From positions 1,798,001-1,862,000 of the forward strand of contig NZ_QFYQ01000001.1 in the NCBI RefSeq assembly GCF_003254475.1: a stretch of 64,000 nucleotides of DNA, written 5' to 3'. The position numbers and the translations under genes were made by a program. Positions within the stretch are counted from its first letter, which is position 1. Every line of letters starts with the position of its first letter. This DNA comes from Phenylobacterium soli. Lineage in GTDB: Bacteria; Pseudomonadota; Alphaproteobacteria; Caulobacterales; Caulobacteraceae. Shown one piece after another: positions 32,633 to 42,442 of the stretch. A model generated the notes under the pieces. That model was not told the origin of the DNA. It ran no database searches and saw only the letters and a program-made list of their open reading frames with translations.

Positions 32633-33391
32633 TTGGAGCACTACGCCACAGCGCAGCAGGTTTACGCCGCGGGGCTGATCTTCGCCCGGCTCGGCGCCTT
32701 CGTCATGCTGATCCCGGGCATCGGCGAGAACTTCGTGCCGGCCCGCGTACGCATGGCTTTCGCCTTCGTCTTCGCCCTGCTGCTGTTCCCGATCGTCGGC
32801 GCCAGCGCGCCCGCCGTCCCGGCGGCGGTCAGCGGTGTCGGCGGGGCGATCATCAAGGAAGTGTTCATCGGCCTCATGATGGGCGCGATCCTACGGATGT
32901 TCATGAGCTCCCTGGCCACCGCCGGCGAGCTGGTGTCGATCCAGACGACGCTGTCGTTCGCCCAGACCGCCAACCCGACCCAGGCCCAGCCGACCACCAG
33001 CCTCGGCACCTTCCTCGGCCTGCTGGGCGTGTTGCTGGTGATGACCACCGACCTGCATCACCTGTTCATCGGGGCGGTGGTGAAGTCCTATTCGGTGTTC
33101 CCCTTCACCCGCGCGGTGCCGGTCAACGACGCCGGCCAGCTCGCCATCCAGACCATGAGCCGCTCCTTCGCGCTTGGCCTGCAGCTGTCGGCGCCGGTGA
33201 TGGTCTTCTCCATCGTCTTCACCATCGCGGCCGGCCTGATCGGCCGGGTGATGCCGCAGTTCCAGGTGTTCTTCGTGGCCGCGCCCCTGCAGGTCCTGCT
33301 CGGGCTGTCGGTCTTCGCGCTCAGCCTCGGCGCGGTCGGCATGGTCTGGGTCGATCGCTACCGCGAGCTGCTGATTCCGTTCGGCGGGTGA
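32633..33391 (+). CDS. fliR: flagellar export gate protein FliR
   Basis: This 252-residue polytopic protein has about six hydrophobic segments. Its N-terminus EHYATAQQVYAAGLIFARLG is followed by MLIPGIGENFVPARVRMAFA, and the middle has LVSIQTTLSFAQTANPTQAQ, diagnostic for FliR. The only start keeping the first helix is TTG at 32633, five bases after the fliQ stop, so translation probably depends on coupling to fliQ. It is followed by flhB after three bases. Confidence 0.93.
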   Translation: MEHYATAQQVYAAGLIFARLGAFVMLIPGIGENFVPARVRMAFAFVFALLLFPIVGASAPAVPAAVSGVGGAIIKEVFIGLMMGAILRMFMSSLATAGELVSIQTTLSFAQTANPTQAQPTTSLGTFLGLLGVLLVMTTDLHHLFIGAVVKSYSVFPFTRAVPVNDAGQLAIQTMSRSFALGLQLSAPVMVFSIVFTIAAGLIGRVMPQFQVFFVAAPLQVLLGLSVFALSLGAVGMVWVDRYRELLIPFGG

Positions 33392-33394
33392 CGC

Positions 33395-34471
33395 ATGGCC
33401 GAGGAAGCAGCCGCCCGCACAGAAGAGCCGACACCGCGAAAACTCGAACGGGCGCGGGAACAGGGCGACGTCGCCAAGACGCCGGACCTCGCCCAGCTCG
33501 CCTCACTGGCGGCGGTGGCGGGCGTGATCGTCGGCATGGGCGGCATGCTCTCGCGCAACCTGGCCAACGAGCTCACGCCGTTCCTGGCCCATCCCGACGC
33601 CATGGCGCTGGAGCACGGCGGGGCGGTGGACGTGGCGCGCCACGCCATCCTTGCCGCCGCGCCGGCGCTGGCGGCGGTGCTGTTCGCCGCCGCCCTGGCC
33701 GGGACGGCCGGCAACCTCGTCCAGACCGGCTTCATCTTGACGCCCTCGAAGCTGCGGCCGGACTTCTCCAAGGTCTCGCCGATGGCGGGGTTCAAGCGGA
33801 TCTTCAGCCTCGACGGGCTGATGCACTTCGTGAAGTCGCTGGCCAAGGTGGCGGCGACCGGCGCCATCGCCTGGTATGTCCTCAAGCCCCACGTCAACCA
33901 GCTGACGAACCTGGCCGGGCTCGAGCCGATCGCCATGCTGCCGTTCATCCTGGATATCCTGCGCCGGCTGGTCTTCGCCGTGCTCGGCCTGCTGCTGGTC
34001 GTGGCCGGCTTCGACTGGTTCTGGCAGCGCCAGCGCTTCATGTCGCGGATGCGGATGACCAAGGAGGAGGTCAAGGAGGACTACAAGCAGTCCGAAGGCG
34101 ACCCGCACGTGAAGGCCAAGCAGAAGCAGAAGCGGGCCGAGGTGTCGCGCCGGCGGATGATGCAGAACGTGCCCAACGCCACCGTGGTGATCATGAACCC
34201 GACCCACTACGCGGTGGCGCTGAAGTATGAGCAGGGGGAGGACGAGGCCCCCGTCTGCGTCGCCAAGGGCCTGGACAGCCTGGCGCTGAAGATCCGCGCC
34301 ATCGCCGAGGAGGCGGGTGTGGCGGTCATCGAGGATCCGCCGCTCGCCCGCGCCCTCTACGCCGCCGTCGAGGTCGACGACATGATCCCGACCGCCCACT
34401 ACGAGGCCGTGGCCAAGATCATCGGCTTCATCCTTGGAACCGGCCGCCGTGCGGCCGCGAAAGCCTTGTGA
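33395..34471 (+). CDS. flhB: flagellar export switch protein FlhB
   Basis: This 358-residue membrane protein has an N-terminal family motif EEPTPRKLERAREQGDVAKT, four hydrophobic segments, a linker and a cytoplasmic domain. It contains the self-cleaving N268-P-T-H271 motif (VIMNPTHYAVAL), which switches export from hook to filament substrates. The C-terminal domain continues AKGLDSLALKIRAIAEEAGV. It is of standard length, lying between fliR and cckA. Confidence 0.96.
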   Translation: MAEEAAARTEEPTPRKLERAREQGDVAKTPDLAQLASLAAVAGVIVGMGGMLSRNLANELTPFLAHPDAMALEHGGAVDVARHAILAAAPALAAVLFAAALAGTAGNLVQTGFILTPSKLRPDFSKVSPMAGFKRIFSLDGLMHFVKSLAKVAATGAIAWYVLKPHVNQLTNLAGLEPIAMLPFILDILRRLVFAVLGLLLVVAGFDWFWQRQRFMSRMRMTKEEVKEDYKQSEGDPHVKAKQKQKRAEVSRRRMMQNVPNATVVIMNPTHYAVALKYEQGEDEAPVCVAKGLDSLALKIRAIAEEAGVAVIEDPPLARALYAAVEVDDMIPTAHYEAVAKIIGFILGTGRRAAAKAL

Positions 34472-34475
34472 GACA

Positions 34476-36608
34476 ATGCGTAAGACTGATTCGGCGGAAC
34501 CGGAGGCGGACGCCCGCGCCATGACCCAGCCGGCCACGGACAAAATCTCACGGCGCCGCGTCGACGTGCTGACGTCGCTGGCGGTGGTGTTCTTCCTGAT
34601 CGCCGTCGTCTTCGCCGGCGCGCCGATGCTCAACGCCAGGCCCTCGACGCTCGCCGGACTGCTGCTCCTGATCGGGCTCGCGGGGGTCGCCTTCCTCGGC
34701 CTGTTCGTCCTGCGGGCCGGCGTGGAGCCGCACGCGGAGCCCGAGCCCGCGGCCGAAAAGTTCATCACCGCGCTCGGCGAGCCGGCTGCGGTGGCCGGGC
34801 CCGACGGCCGCATCGTCACCGCCAACGCCGCCTGGCGCGAGGCCGTGGGCGCCAGCCCGCGCCTGCCGAAGGGCGGGACCTCGGCGACCAGCCTGTTCGC
34901 CGCCCTCACCGCCGCCCGCAAGGGGGAGACCGCGCGCGCCGCCATCAAGGCCGGCGGCGCCGAGCACCAGGCGCTGGTCGCCCCGCTCGCGCCCAAGCGC
35001 TTCCTGATCCGCCTGACCGGGGCGGGCGCGGCGACCCTGGCCCTGCCGGCCGCGGCCCTCGAGGTGATCAACGCCGTCGCCACGGCCGGTCCGCCGCCGC
35101 CTCAGGTGCTCGACGCCTTCGCCGCCGCCTCGCCGTTCGGCGCCGCCCTGCTGGAGGGCGAGGACCCGTTCGCGGCGGGCATCGTCGAGGCCAACCCGGC
35201 GCTCAAGGCCGTGGCCGGCGGCGGCGAGGTGGGCCAGCTCTTCGGCGAGCTGATCGAGCCGGCCAGCCGGGCCGACGCCGCCGAGCGGCTCGCCGCCGGC
35301 GCCGCCGCCAACGCCGGCGCGCCGCTGGAGGTGCGCCTGGCGCACGATCCCGCGCGCATCGCCCACCTCTACCTGACCAAGACCGAGGGGCGCTGGGTCG
35401 CCTACCTGGTCGACGTCTCCGAGCAGAAGCAGATCGAGCTGCAGCTGTCGCAGAGCCAGAAGATGCAGGCCATCGGCCAGCTCGCCGGCGGCGTGGCGCA
35501 CGACTTCAACAACCTGCTGACCGCCGTCTTCATGCAGCTCGACGTGCTGGCCGCCCGCCACCCGGTGGGCGATCCCTCGTTCGAGGGCCTCAACGAGATC
35601 CGCCAGATCTCGACCCGCGCGGCCGACCTGGTGCGCAAGCTCCTGGCCTTCTCGCGCAAGCAGACGGTGCAGCGCGAGATCCTCGATCTCGGCGAGCTCA
35701 TCAGCGAGTCCGAGGTGCTGCTGCGACGGGTGCTCTACGAGGACGTCAAGCTGGCCACCGAATACGGCCGCAACCTGCCGCAGGTGCGGGTCGACCGCGG
35801 CCAGCTCGAGACCGCGGTGATGAACCTGGCGGTCAACGCCCGCGACGCCGTGCGCGCCCATGGCGGCGGCACGGTCAAGATCCGCACGGCCCGCCTGACC
35901 CAGGAGCAGGCCCGCGAGCTCGGCTATCCGCTGGCCCAGGGCGACCAGGCGCTGATCGAGGTGTCGGACGATGGTCCCGGCATCCCGACCGACGTCATGG
36001 AGAAGATCTTCGAGCCGTTCTTCACCACCAAGCCCGTGGGCGAAGGCACCGGTCTGGGCCTGGCGACCGTCTACGGCATCGTCAAGCAGTCGGACGGCTG
36101 GATCTCGGTGGACTCCAGGCCGGGCGAGGGCGCGGCGTTCCGCATCTTCCTGCCGGTGCACCATCAGGAAGCGGTCATCCAGGCCGCGCCCCAGCCGATC
36201 GCGCCCAAGCGCCCGGCGGCGCGGGACCTCTCCGGCGCCGGCCGCATTCTCTTCGTGGAGGACGAGGACGCGGTGCGCGGCGTCGCGGCCAAGCTGCTCC
36301 GGGCCCGGGGTTACGAGGTTATCGAGGCGGCCAGCGGCGAGGAGGCCCTGGAGCTGGCGGAGAGCCATGCGGGCGAGATCGACCTGATGATCTCCGACGT
36401 GGTCATGCCCGGGATGCAGGGCCCGGACCTGCTCAAACAGGCCCGGCAGTACCTCGGCGCGGCGCCGGTAATGTTCATCTCCGGCTACGCGGAGAGCGAG
36501 TTCTCCGACCTCCTCGAGGGCGAGACCAACGTCTCCTTCCTGCCCAAGCCGATCGACATCAAGACCCTGGCCGAGCGGGTGAAGCTGGAGCTGCAGAAGG
36601 CCGCCTGA
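34476..36608 (+). CDS. cckA: cell-cycle hybrid histidine kinase CckA
   Basis: This 710-residue hybrid kinase/phosphatase phosphorylates the phosphotransferase ChpT and so controls CtrA. Two N-terminal membrane helices lie at about 30-48 and 58-78, followed by two PAS-like regions (about 90-300). The dimerisation box is [13 protein letters not shown] with H342, then an ATPase domain (N box [32 protein letters not shown]) and a C-terminal receiver with D641 in [13 protein letters not shown] 34476, four bases after flhB, is preferred; TTG 34434 would overlap flhB. In Caulobacter cckA also follows flhB. Confidence 0.93.
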   Translation: MRKTDSAEPEADARAMTQPATDKISRRRVDVLTSLAVVFFLIAVVFAGAPMLNARPSTLAGLLLLIGLAGVAFLGLFVLRAGVEPHAEPEPAAEKFITALGEPAAVAGPDGRIVTANAAWREAVGASPRLPKGGTSATSLFAALTAARKGETARAAIKAGGAEHQALVAPLAPKRFLIRLTGAGAATLALPAAALEVINAVATAGPPPPQVLDAFAAASPFGAALLEGEDPFAAGIVEANPALKAVAGGGEVGQLFGELIEPASRADAAERLAAGAAANAGAPLEVRLAHDPARIAHLYLTKTEGRWVAYLVDVSEQKQIELQLSQSQKMQAIGQLAGGVAHDFNNLLTAVFMQLDVLAARHPVGDPSFEGLNEIRQISTRAADLVRKLLAFSRKQTVQREILDLGELISESEVLLRRVLYEDVKLATEYGRNLPQVRVDRGQLETAVMNLAVNARDAVRAHGGGTVKIRTARLTQEQARELGYPLAQGDQALIEVSDDGPGIPTDVMEKIFEPFFTTKPVGEGTGLGLATVYGIVKQSDGWISVDSRPGEGAAFRIFLPVHHQEAVIQAAPQPIAPKRPAARDLSGAGRILFVEDEDAVRGVAAKLLRARGYEVIEAASGEEALELAESHAGEIDLMISDVVMPGMQGPDLLKQARQYLGAAPVMFISGYAESEFSDLLEGETNVSFLPKPIDIKTLAERVKLELQKAA

Positions 36609-36687
36609 GCCCAGGCTCGCGGCGGCGCTTGTATTCGAGGCCGGCGGCCCCGAAGATCGCGCCCCGTTCGACATCCTGGGATTCATC

Positions 36688-37755
36688 GTGGCTGACGCGC
36701 CCGCCGCCGAACCTCGCAAGCTCACCTATCAGGAGGTGTTCGAGCGCGCCTTCCAGGCCGCGGCCGAGGGGCGCGCCGCCGAGGCCGAGCGGCTCTATCG
36801 CGTGCTGGTCCAGGCCCGGCCGGGGGCGCCGGCCAGCGGCAACCTCGGCCACCTGCTGCACCAGGAGGGCCGGATCGACGAGGCCGAGGCAGTCTACCGC
36901 GAGGGACTGGCCGCGACGCCCGACGATGCGCACCTGCGCTGGCAGTACGCCTTCCTGCTCCTGGGCGAGGGGCGCTACGCCGAGGGCTGGCCCTATTACG
37001 AGAGCCGCCCGGCCCGCCGCGCCTACGCCAACGCCGCGGCGCTCAACATCCCCGAATGGAACGGCGGCGAGGTGCGCTCCCTGCTGGTCCTGCCCGAGCA
37101 GGGCCTGGGCGACCAGATCCAGTTCGCGCGCTTCGTGCCGCTGCTGAAGGCGCGGGGCGTCGAGATCACCCTCTTCTGCACGCCGGTCCTGCTCCGTCTG
37201 TTCGGCGCCCTGGGCGTCACGGTCGTGCCGGCAGAGGGCACGGTGGACCTGCCGCCGCACGAGGCCTGGACCCTGCCGGGCTCCATCCCCGGCAAGCTCG
37301 GGATCACGCCGGAGAGCGTGCCCCATCAGCCCTATCTTCCGAGCCAGCGGGGCGGGGCCGGGGTCGGCTTCGTCGGCGTCGGCAATCCCACCCACGTCAA
37401 CGACAAGAACCGTTCCCTGCCGCCGGAGCTGTGCGCCGAGGTGCTGTCCTGGCCCGGCGTGCGCAGCCTGCTGCCGCAGGACACCGGCGCGCAGGACATG
37501 GAAGACACCCGCCGGATCGTCGCCGGCCTCGACCTCGTGATCGCCGTCGACACCGCGGTGGCGCACCTGGCTGGCGCCATGGGCAAGCCCACCTGGCTGC
37601 TGCTGCCCGAGCCCGGCGACTGGCGCTGGCTGCGCGGGCGGAGCGACAGCCCCTGGTATCCGTCGATGCGCCTGCTCCGGCAGCCGCGGCCGGGCGACTG
37701 GGCGAGCGTGCTGTCCGAGGTGCGCGGCGAACTTGAGGCGAGAGGCCGGACATGA
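36688..37755 (+). CDS. TPR protein with glycosyltransferase-9-like C-terminal domain
   Basis: This 355-residue protein has TPR repeats at about 15-115 ([57 protein letters not shown]). They are followed by a heptosyltransferase-like fold that includes [20 protein letters not shown] and, near residue 285, [20 protein letters not shown], the donor-site region of that family. Such TPR-GT fusions are often linked to protein or surface glycosylation, including of flagellin, but the acceptor here is unknown. Start GTG. It overlaps the next gene by four bases. Confidence 0.85.
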   Translation: MADAPAAEPRKLTYQEVFERAFQAAAEGRAAEAERLYRVLVQARPGAPASGNLGHLLHQEGRIDEAEAVYREGLAATPDDAHLRWQYAFLLLGEGRYAEGWPYYESRPARRAYANAAALNIPEWNGGEVRSLLVLPEQGLGDQIQFARFVPLLKARGVEITLFCTPVLLRLFGALGVTVVPAEGTVDLPPHEAWTLPGSIPGKLGITPESVPHQPYLPSQRGGAGVGFVGVGNPTHVNDKNRSLPPELCAEVLSWPGVRSLLPQDTGAQDMEDTRRIVAGLDLVIAVDTAVAHLAGAMGKPTWLLLPEPGDWRWLRGRSDSPWYPSMRLLRQPRPGDWASVLSEVRGELEARGRT

Positions 37756-37973
37756 GCGAACCGCTGCCCTTCAAGCGACCCCTGCCGGCCACGTCCCGCC
37801 TGGCGATGGCGCTCGGCGCGGCGGCGCTGGGCGCGCTCGCCATCGGTGCGATCAGCATCGGCCGCCTGGCGATCGGTCGCATGGCGGTGGGCCGTCTGAA
37901 GGTCGGGCGGCTGGAAGTGGACGAGCTGATCGTCCGCCGCATCGCCGGCCCAGGTGAAGACCCGCCCGCCTAG
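37752..37973 (+). CDS. small repeat protein, function unknown
   Basis: This 73-residue protein has one hydrophobic segment (about 20-38, [19 protein letters not shown]). It merges into a regular run with a five-residue rhythm, [20 protein letters not shown], then [10 protein letters not shown]. The period resembles short pentapeptide-like beta-helical repeats seen in many small bacterial proteins of unknown role. ATG overlaps the stop of the TPR-glycosyltransferase gene (ATGA), so the two are probably co-translated. No catalytic motif. Confidence 0.7.
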   Translation: MSEPLPFKRPLPATSRLAMALGAAALGALAIGAISIGRLAIGRMAVGRLKVGRLEVDELIVRRIAGPGEDPPA

Positions 37974-38061
37974 ACGCGGTCTGAAACGGCCCTTGCGCTC
38001 GCGTCGGTCCCGCGCTTCCGTTGCGAGATTAACGACAAAAGCAATTCTTGGGAGGTTTCCA

Positions 38062-38874
38062 ATGGCCAGCATTAATCCGAACGGCCCGCTGAAGGGCCGC
38101 ACCGCCGTCGTCACCGGCGCCAGCCGTGGGATCGGCGAGGCGATCGCCGCCAGGCTCGCCATGGAAGGTGCGCGGGTGGTCTGCTCGGCACGCACCGCTG
38201 AGAGCGGCGACAGCAAGCTGCCGGGCACGCTCCACGACACGGTCGACCGGATCCGCCGCGCGGGCGGCGAGGCGACCTTCATCAAGGCCGACCTCTCCGT
38301 CGCCGAGGACCGAGAGCGGCTGATCGAGCAGGCCGTGGAGGCCTATGGCCCGGTCGACATCCTGATCAACAACGCCGCCGTGACCTTCTTCATCCCCGTC
38401 GAGACCTTCCCCAAGAAGCGCTTCGACCTGATGATGGAGGTGCAGGTCTGGGCGCCCTTCCACCTCTCCCAGCTCGTCCTGCCCTCGATGCGCGAGCGCA
38501 AGCAGGGCTGGATCGTCAACATCTCCTCGCCGGCCGGCCTGCATCCGCGCATGCCCTACGCCCGCCGCTCGGGGGGCACGGTCTACGGCATGTGCAAGGC
38601 GGCGCTGGAGCGCTTCACCACGGGCCTGGCGTCGGAGGTCTATGACGACAACGTCGCGGTGAACGTCGTCTCGCCAGGGCTCGTGGACACGCCCGGGGTG
38701 GCGGTGCACGGCCTGATCAACGAGCAGACCAGGGACCGCGTGCAGCCGATCGAGTTCATCGCCGAGGCGGTCTACCGCCTGGCCTCGGGCGATCCGAAGA
38801 CGCTCACCGGCAAGATCGAATACGCCGAGCCGTTCCTGAAGGAGCTCGCGGTGCAACCTGCCGAGCTGGTCTGA
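38062..38874 (+). CDS. SDR family NAD(P)-dependent oxidoreductase
   Basis: This 270-residue classical short-chain dehydrogenase has cofactor loop TGASRGIG at residues 18-25, NNAAV in the fourth strand, and active-site YGMCK in the GGTVYGMCKAALERF segment. ATG 38062 is set by GGGAGG ten bases upstream; the frame stays open further upstream but lacks family sequence. The Arg in the cofactor loop hints at NADP but is not decisive. The dienelactone-hydrolase-like gene follows after two bases, so they form one operon. Confidence 0.9.
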   Translation: MASINPNGPLKGRTAVVTGASRGIGEAIAARLAMEGARVVCSARTAESGDSKLPGTLHDTVDRIRRAGGEATFIKADLSVAEDRERLIEQAVEAYGPVDILINNAAVTFFIPVETFPKKRFDLMMEVQVWAPFHLSQLVLPSMRERKQGWIVNISSPAGLHPRMPYARRSGGTVYGMCKAALERFTTGLASEVYDDNVAVNVVSPGLVDTPGVAVHGLINEQTRDRVQPIEFIAEAVYRLASGDPKTLTGKIEYAEPFLKELAVQPAELV

Positions 38875-38876
38875 GC

Positions 38877-39614
38877 ATGATCGAGCAGAGCGTCGACATC
38901 CCCACCAAGGACGGGGCGACCACCACCTTCATCGTCCATCCGGAGCGCGACGGGCCGCACCCGGTCGTCATCTTCTTCATGGACGCGCCGGCGATCCGCG
39001 AAGAGCTGCGCGACATGGCCCGGCGGATCGCCACGGCCGGCTACTACGTGATGCTGCCCAACCTCTACTATCGGAAGGGCGTCATGGAGCTGGGCGACCT
39101 GCCGCCGCTTGCCGAGGCGGAGGCGCGGGACCGGATGTTCGAGCTGATGAACTCGCTCAGCATCCCGCTGGTGATGGACGATGCCGACGCCCTGCTCGAC
39201 TTCGCCGACCGCGATCCGGCCGCCGGCGCCGGCCCTGTGGGCGTGGTCGGCTACTGCATGAGCGGCCAGTACGCGATCAACTTCGCCGCCCGATGGCCCG
39301 AGCGGGTCGGGGCGGCGGCCTCGATCTACGGCGTGCGGCTGGTCACCGACGAATCCGACAGCCCGCACCTGGCGGCGGCCAAGGCGGCGGGCGAGCTCTA
39401 TTTCGCCTGCGCCGAGCACGACGCCTACGCGCCGCTGGAGATGGTCGAGGCGCTGGACCAGTCGATCAAGACCCGCAACCTCAACGCCGAGGTGGAGCTC
39501 TATCCAGGCGTCCACCACGGCTTCGCCTTCCCGCAGCGCGCCGCCTACGACAAGCCGGCGGCCGAGCGGCACTGGGAGCGGCTGTTCGCCCTGTTCCGGC
39601 GCAACCTGATCTAG
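38877..39614 (+). CDS. dienelactone hydrolase family protein
   Basis: This 245-residue alpha/beta hydrolase of the carboxymethylenebutenolidase family has a nucleophile Cys in GYCMSGQYA, acid Asp in AEHDAYAPLEM and catalytic His in GVHHGFAFPQ. The Cys nucleophile is typical for the family, which opens lactones or cleaves small esters. Linked to an SDR oxidoreductase, suggesting a small catabolic step rather than the classical chlorocatechol pathway, of which no other gene is present. Its stop is interlocked (CTAG) with the convergent PhyH gene. Confidence 0.88.
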   Translation: MIEQSVDIPTKDGATTTFIVHPERDGPHPVVIFFMDAPAIREELRDMARRIATAGYYVMLPNLYYRKGVMELGDLPPLAEAEARDRMFELMNSLSIPLVMDDADALLDFADRDPAAGAGPVGVVGYCMSGQYAINFAARWPERVGAAASIYGVRLVTDESDSPHLAAAKAAGELYFACAEHDAYAPLEMVEALDQSIKTRNLNAEVELYPGVHHGFAFPQRAAYDKPAAERHWERLFALFRRNLI

Positions 39615-40441
39615 GGCCGCTGCGCCACCACCGGCGGCATCCAGCCGGGCTCCAGGGTCTTGGCGGGATGGGAGGCGCTGACCATGCCGAGGAACGGCGG
39701 CGCGATCTCGTAGCCGAGCAGCGACTGGGCGCAGGGCGACATCTCGCGCACCTGCTCGCGCGGGACCGCCAGCCAGAAGTTCTCCTGCGGCCGCGCCCAG
39801 GGCTCGCAGTACTGGTTGGTGAAGGCCAGCCGCGGGCGATCGGTGACGTTCGCGCCGCCGCGGTGCAGCAGGGTGCCACAGAAGACCAGCGCCGCCCCGG
39901 CGGGGATCTCCATGGGAACCAGCATGGCCTCCATCTCAGCCAGGTCGTTGGGCCGGCCGGGGTCGCCGGGCTCGCCCCACAGATGGCTGCCCGGCACGAT
40001 CTCGGTGGCGCCGTTGGCGCGCGTGAAATCATCAATGGCGCCGATGACGCTGATGCCGATCGGCGGCCGCGGCCGGCGCTGGCGATAGAAGCCGTCGTCC
40101 GAATGGATATCCTGCGCCGTTTCGCCGGGGTTGAGCGAGATGGCGTGGCTGGCGGAGAGCAGGAAGTTGGGCTGCAGGAAGCGGCCGATCAGGGCCATGA
40201 GCCGCGGGTCGGTGGCGATGGTCTCGAAGATCCGGCCGCGGGCCACGAGGGTATAGATCCGCTCGGTGTTGAAGCCTTCGAAGTCATTGCGGCCGCGGTG
40301 CGTGCCGCGATAGGGCGCCAGCGCCTCGCGGAAGGTCTCGAGCGCCCCGGAGTCGAGGAAGCCGTCGATGACCGTGTAGCCCGCCTCGCGCATGCGCGCC
40401 TCGTGGAGCTCGGTGTCGAAACCGACTGACGCTGTGTCCAT
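39611..40441 (-). CDS. phytanoyl-CoA dioxygenase family protein (Fe(II)/2OG)
   Basis: This 276-residue non-haem iron oxygenase of the PhyH family has an iron-binding facial triad beginning IHSDDGFY (HxD); a distal His is probably in the GTLLHRGGANVT segment, with an Arg in DRPRLAFTNQY for 2-oxoglutarate. It starts with the family-like EAGYTVIDGFLDSGALETF. ATG 40441 is chosen since sequence further upstream in the open frame is not domain-like. The substrate is unknown. It is head-to-head with a TauD-type dioxygenase, 73 bases apart. Confidence 0.87.
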   Translation of the reverse strand: MDTASVGFDTELHEARMREAGYTVIDGFLDSGALETFREALAPYRGTHRGRNDFEGFNTERIYTLVARGRIFETIATDPRLMALIGRFLQPNFLLSASHAISLNPGETAQDIHSDDGFYRQRRPRPPIGISVIGAIDDFTRANGATEIVPGSHLWGEPGDPGRPNDLAEMEAMLVPMEIPAGAALVFCGTLLHRGGANVTDRPRLAFTNQYCEPWARPQENFWLAVPREQVREMSPCAQSLLGYEIAPPFLGMVSASHPAKTLEPGWMPPVVAQRP

Positions 40442-40514
40442 GGTTCCAGCCTCCCGCCAACACTGTATCATGGCGAGAAGGGCCTCAGTCGAACCTGTCC
40501 GCGAGGAGTCCACA

Positions 40515-41381
40515 TTGGCCGCTTCCACACTCCAGATCCGTCGCGTCGCCGGCGCCCTCGGGGCCGAGATCTCCGGCCTCGACCTTTCCGGGGACCTGTC
40601 CGACGACACCATCGCCGCGATCCGCGCCGCCCTGGTCGAGCACCAGGTGATCTTCTTCCGCGACCAGGAACTGACGCCGGCCCAGCAGGTCGCCTTCGGC
40701 CGCCGCTTCGGGCCGCTGAACGTCCATCCCTACGTCAAGGGCATGGCCGACCATCCGGAGGTGATGGAGATCATCAAGGAGCCGACGGACCGGATCAATT
40801 TCGGCGGCGGCTGGCACTCCGACATGAGCTTCCTGGAGCGGCCCGCGATCGGCTCGATCCTCTACGGCGTGGAGATCCCCGAGTTCGGCGGCGACACCCT
40901 GTTCGCCAGCCAGGCGGCGGCCTACGACGCCCTGTCGCCGGGCCTGAAGAAGACGCTGGAAGGGCTGAACGGCGTCCACTCCGCCAACCGCGAATACTCG
41001 GCCGCGGGCCAATCGGCCCAGAAGCGCTCGTCGATGGCCGTGGCGGAAGCCGAGGGCATGGCCGGGGAGTACGTCCACCCGCTGGTGCTCACCCATCCGG
41101 AGAGCGGCCGCAAGGCGCTCTATGTGAACCCCGCCTTCACGATCCGCATCGAGGGCTGGTCGAAGCGGGAATCCAAGGCCCTGCTCGACTACCTGTTCGA
41201 GCACTCCCGCTATGAGGCCTTCACCTGCCGGTTTTCATGGCGGAAGGGGTCGATGGCCTTCTGGGACAACCGCTCGGTCTGGCACTTCGCCCTCAACGAC
41301 TACCCCGGCCAGCGCCGCCATATGCGGCGCGTCACCGTCGATCCGCAGCCGGAGGTCCGCGCCGTGGGAGCGGCGGCCTAG
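40515..41381 (+). CDS. TauD/TfdA family Fe(II)/2-oxoglutarate dioxygenase
   Basis: This 288-residue oxygenase of the TauD/TfdA group typically hydroxylates sulfonates, aryloxyacids or related acids. The iron ligands are in GGGWHSDMSF (HxD) and SVWHFALNDYPG (distal His), with the 2-oxoglutarate Arg in RRHMRRVTVD. The N-terminal signature reads GALGAEISGLDLSGDL. TTG 40515 is preferred because GCGAGGAG sits six bases upstream; ATG 40470 has no ribosome site. It is divergent from the PhyH gene with a shared promoter gap and ends in an interlocked CTAG stop. Confidence 0.88.
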   Translation: MAASTLQIRRVAGALGAEISGLDLSGDLSDDTIAAIRAALVEHQVIFFRDQELTPAQQVAFGRRFGPLNVHPYVKGMADHPEVMEIIKEPTDRINFGGGWHSDMSFLERPAIGSILYGVEIPEFGGDTLFASQAAAYDALSPGLKKTLEGLNGVHSANREYSAAGQSAQKRSSMAVAEAEGMAGEYVHPLVLTHPESGRKALYVNPAFTIRIEGWSKRESKALLDYLFEHSRYEAFTCRFSWRKGSMAFWDNRSVWHFALNDYPGQRRHMRRVTVDPQPEVRAVGAAA

Positions 41382-42442
41382 ATCGCCCGGAAACAGTCCA
41401 CCACCTCGCCGATCCAGCGCTTGAGGTCGTCCTTCTTGTCGAGGGGCGTCGCGCCATGGCGGACGAGGACCATGTCGAGGTCCGGAACGCAGACGGTGTA
41501 CTGACCGTCGTAGCCGTTGGCCGAGAACGAGCCGGGGCCGCCGAGGTCCAGCCACCAGTGGGCGCCGTATCGGCCTTCGGTCTCCGCCGCGCCGGCCTGC
41601 TGGAAGGTGGGCGTGCGGGCGTAGTCCACCCAGCCCTCGGGCAGGATGCGCCGCCCGTCCCAAACCCCGCCGCGGAGGTAGAGCGTGCCGAAGCGGGCGA
41701 AATCGCGGGCGGTGGCGAAGCAGAAGGATGAGCCGATGAAGGTCCCGGCGTCGTCGAACTTCGGGACCGGGCTCGCCATGCCGATCGGGGCGAACAGGCG
41801 CTCGCGCATGAAGGCCTCGAAGGCCGCGCCCTTGGCGCCGATCGCCCGCGCGAGGGCGCGGGAGACGATGTTGGTGGTCCCGCTCGAATAGTACCACTGC
41901 GCGCCGGGCGGCTGGGCCAGAGGCGCGCTCGCCGCGAAGCCCGCCACGTCGGCCTTGCCGTCCCCGAACAGCATGGCGATCACGTCCGAAGGGCGGTCGG
42001 GCAGGTACTCCTCGACCCAGGCAAGGCCGCTCGACATGCGCAGGAGCTGGTCGAGGGTGATCGCGCCGCGCGGATCGCCGGCGCCGCGCCACTCCGGCGC
42101 AACGGCCGGAGCCATGACGTCGAGCCGCCCGTCGCCCGTCGCGATGCCGACCAGCGCGTGGGTGATGCTCTTGGCCTTGGACCAAGAGGGATAGGTCTGC
42201 TCCGGCCCGAAGCCTTCGCCGTACTGCTCGTGGACGATCCGGCCGCCCTGGACGATCACGAGGGCGTGGGTCTCGCCGAGCCGCGGCGTCGACCTGGCGG
42301 CGAAGGCGTCCTGCATGAGCTCGGCGAACCGCGTCTTCTTCAGGGCGGCAGGGGCGTCGCCGACGGGCCAGTCGACGGTGGGCCAGGGGACGCCGGCGGG
42401 CTGGATCGGCAGGGGCGGCAGGCGGGTGAGGGTCTCGCTCAT
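41378..42442 (-). CDS. serine hydrolase of the beta-lactamase/esterase (class C-like) family
   Basis: This 354-residue cytosolic-looking protein (no signal peptide) has the penicillin-binding fold: SxxK is SKAK in YPSWSKAKSIT, the Tyr motif is YSSG in QWYYSSGTTNIV, and a late glycine-rich strand contains SANGYDGQ. Relatives include esterases and 6-aminohexanoate-dimer hydrolases. True beta-lactamase action is unlikely without an export signal. It converges on the TauD gene, sharing CTAG. Confidence 0.85.
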   Translation of the reverse strand: MSETLTRLPPLPIQPAGVPWPTVDWPVGDAPAALKKTRFAELMQDAFAARSTPRLGETHALVIVQGGRIVHEQYGEGFGPEQTYPSWSKAKSITHALVGIATGDGRLDVMAPAVAPEWRGAGDPRGAITLDQLLRMSSGLAWVEEYLPDRPSDVIAMLFGDGKADVAGFAASAPLAQPPGAQWYYSSGTTNIVSRALARAIGAKGAAFEAFMRERLFAPIGMASPVPKFDDAGTFIGSSFCFATARDFARFGTLYLRGGVWDGRRILPEGWVDYARTPTFQQAGAAETEGRYGAHWWLDLGGPGSFSANGYDGQYTVCVPDLDMVLVRHGATPLDKKDDLKRWIGEVVDCFRAI

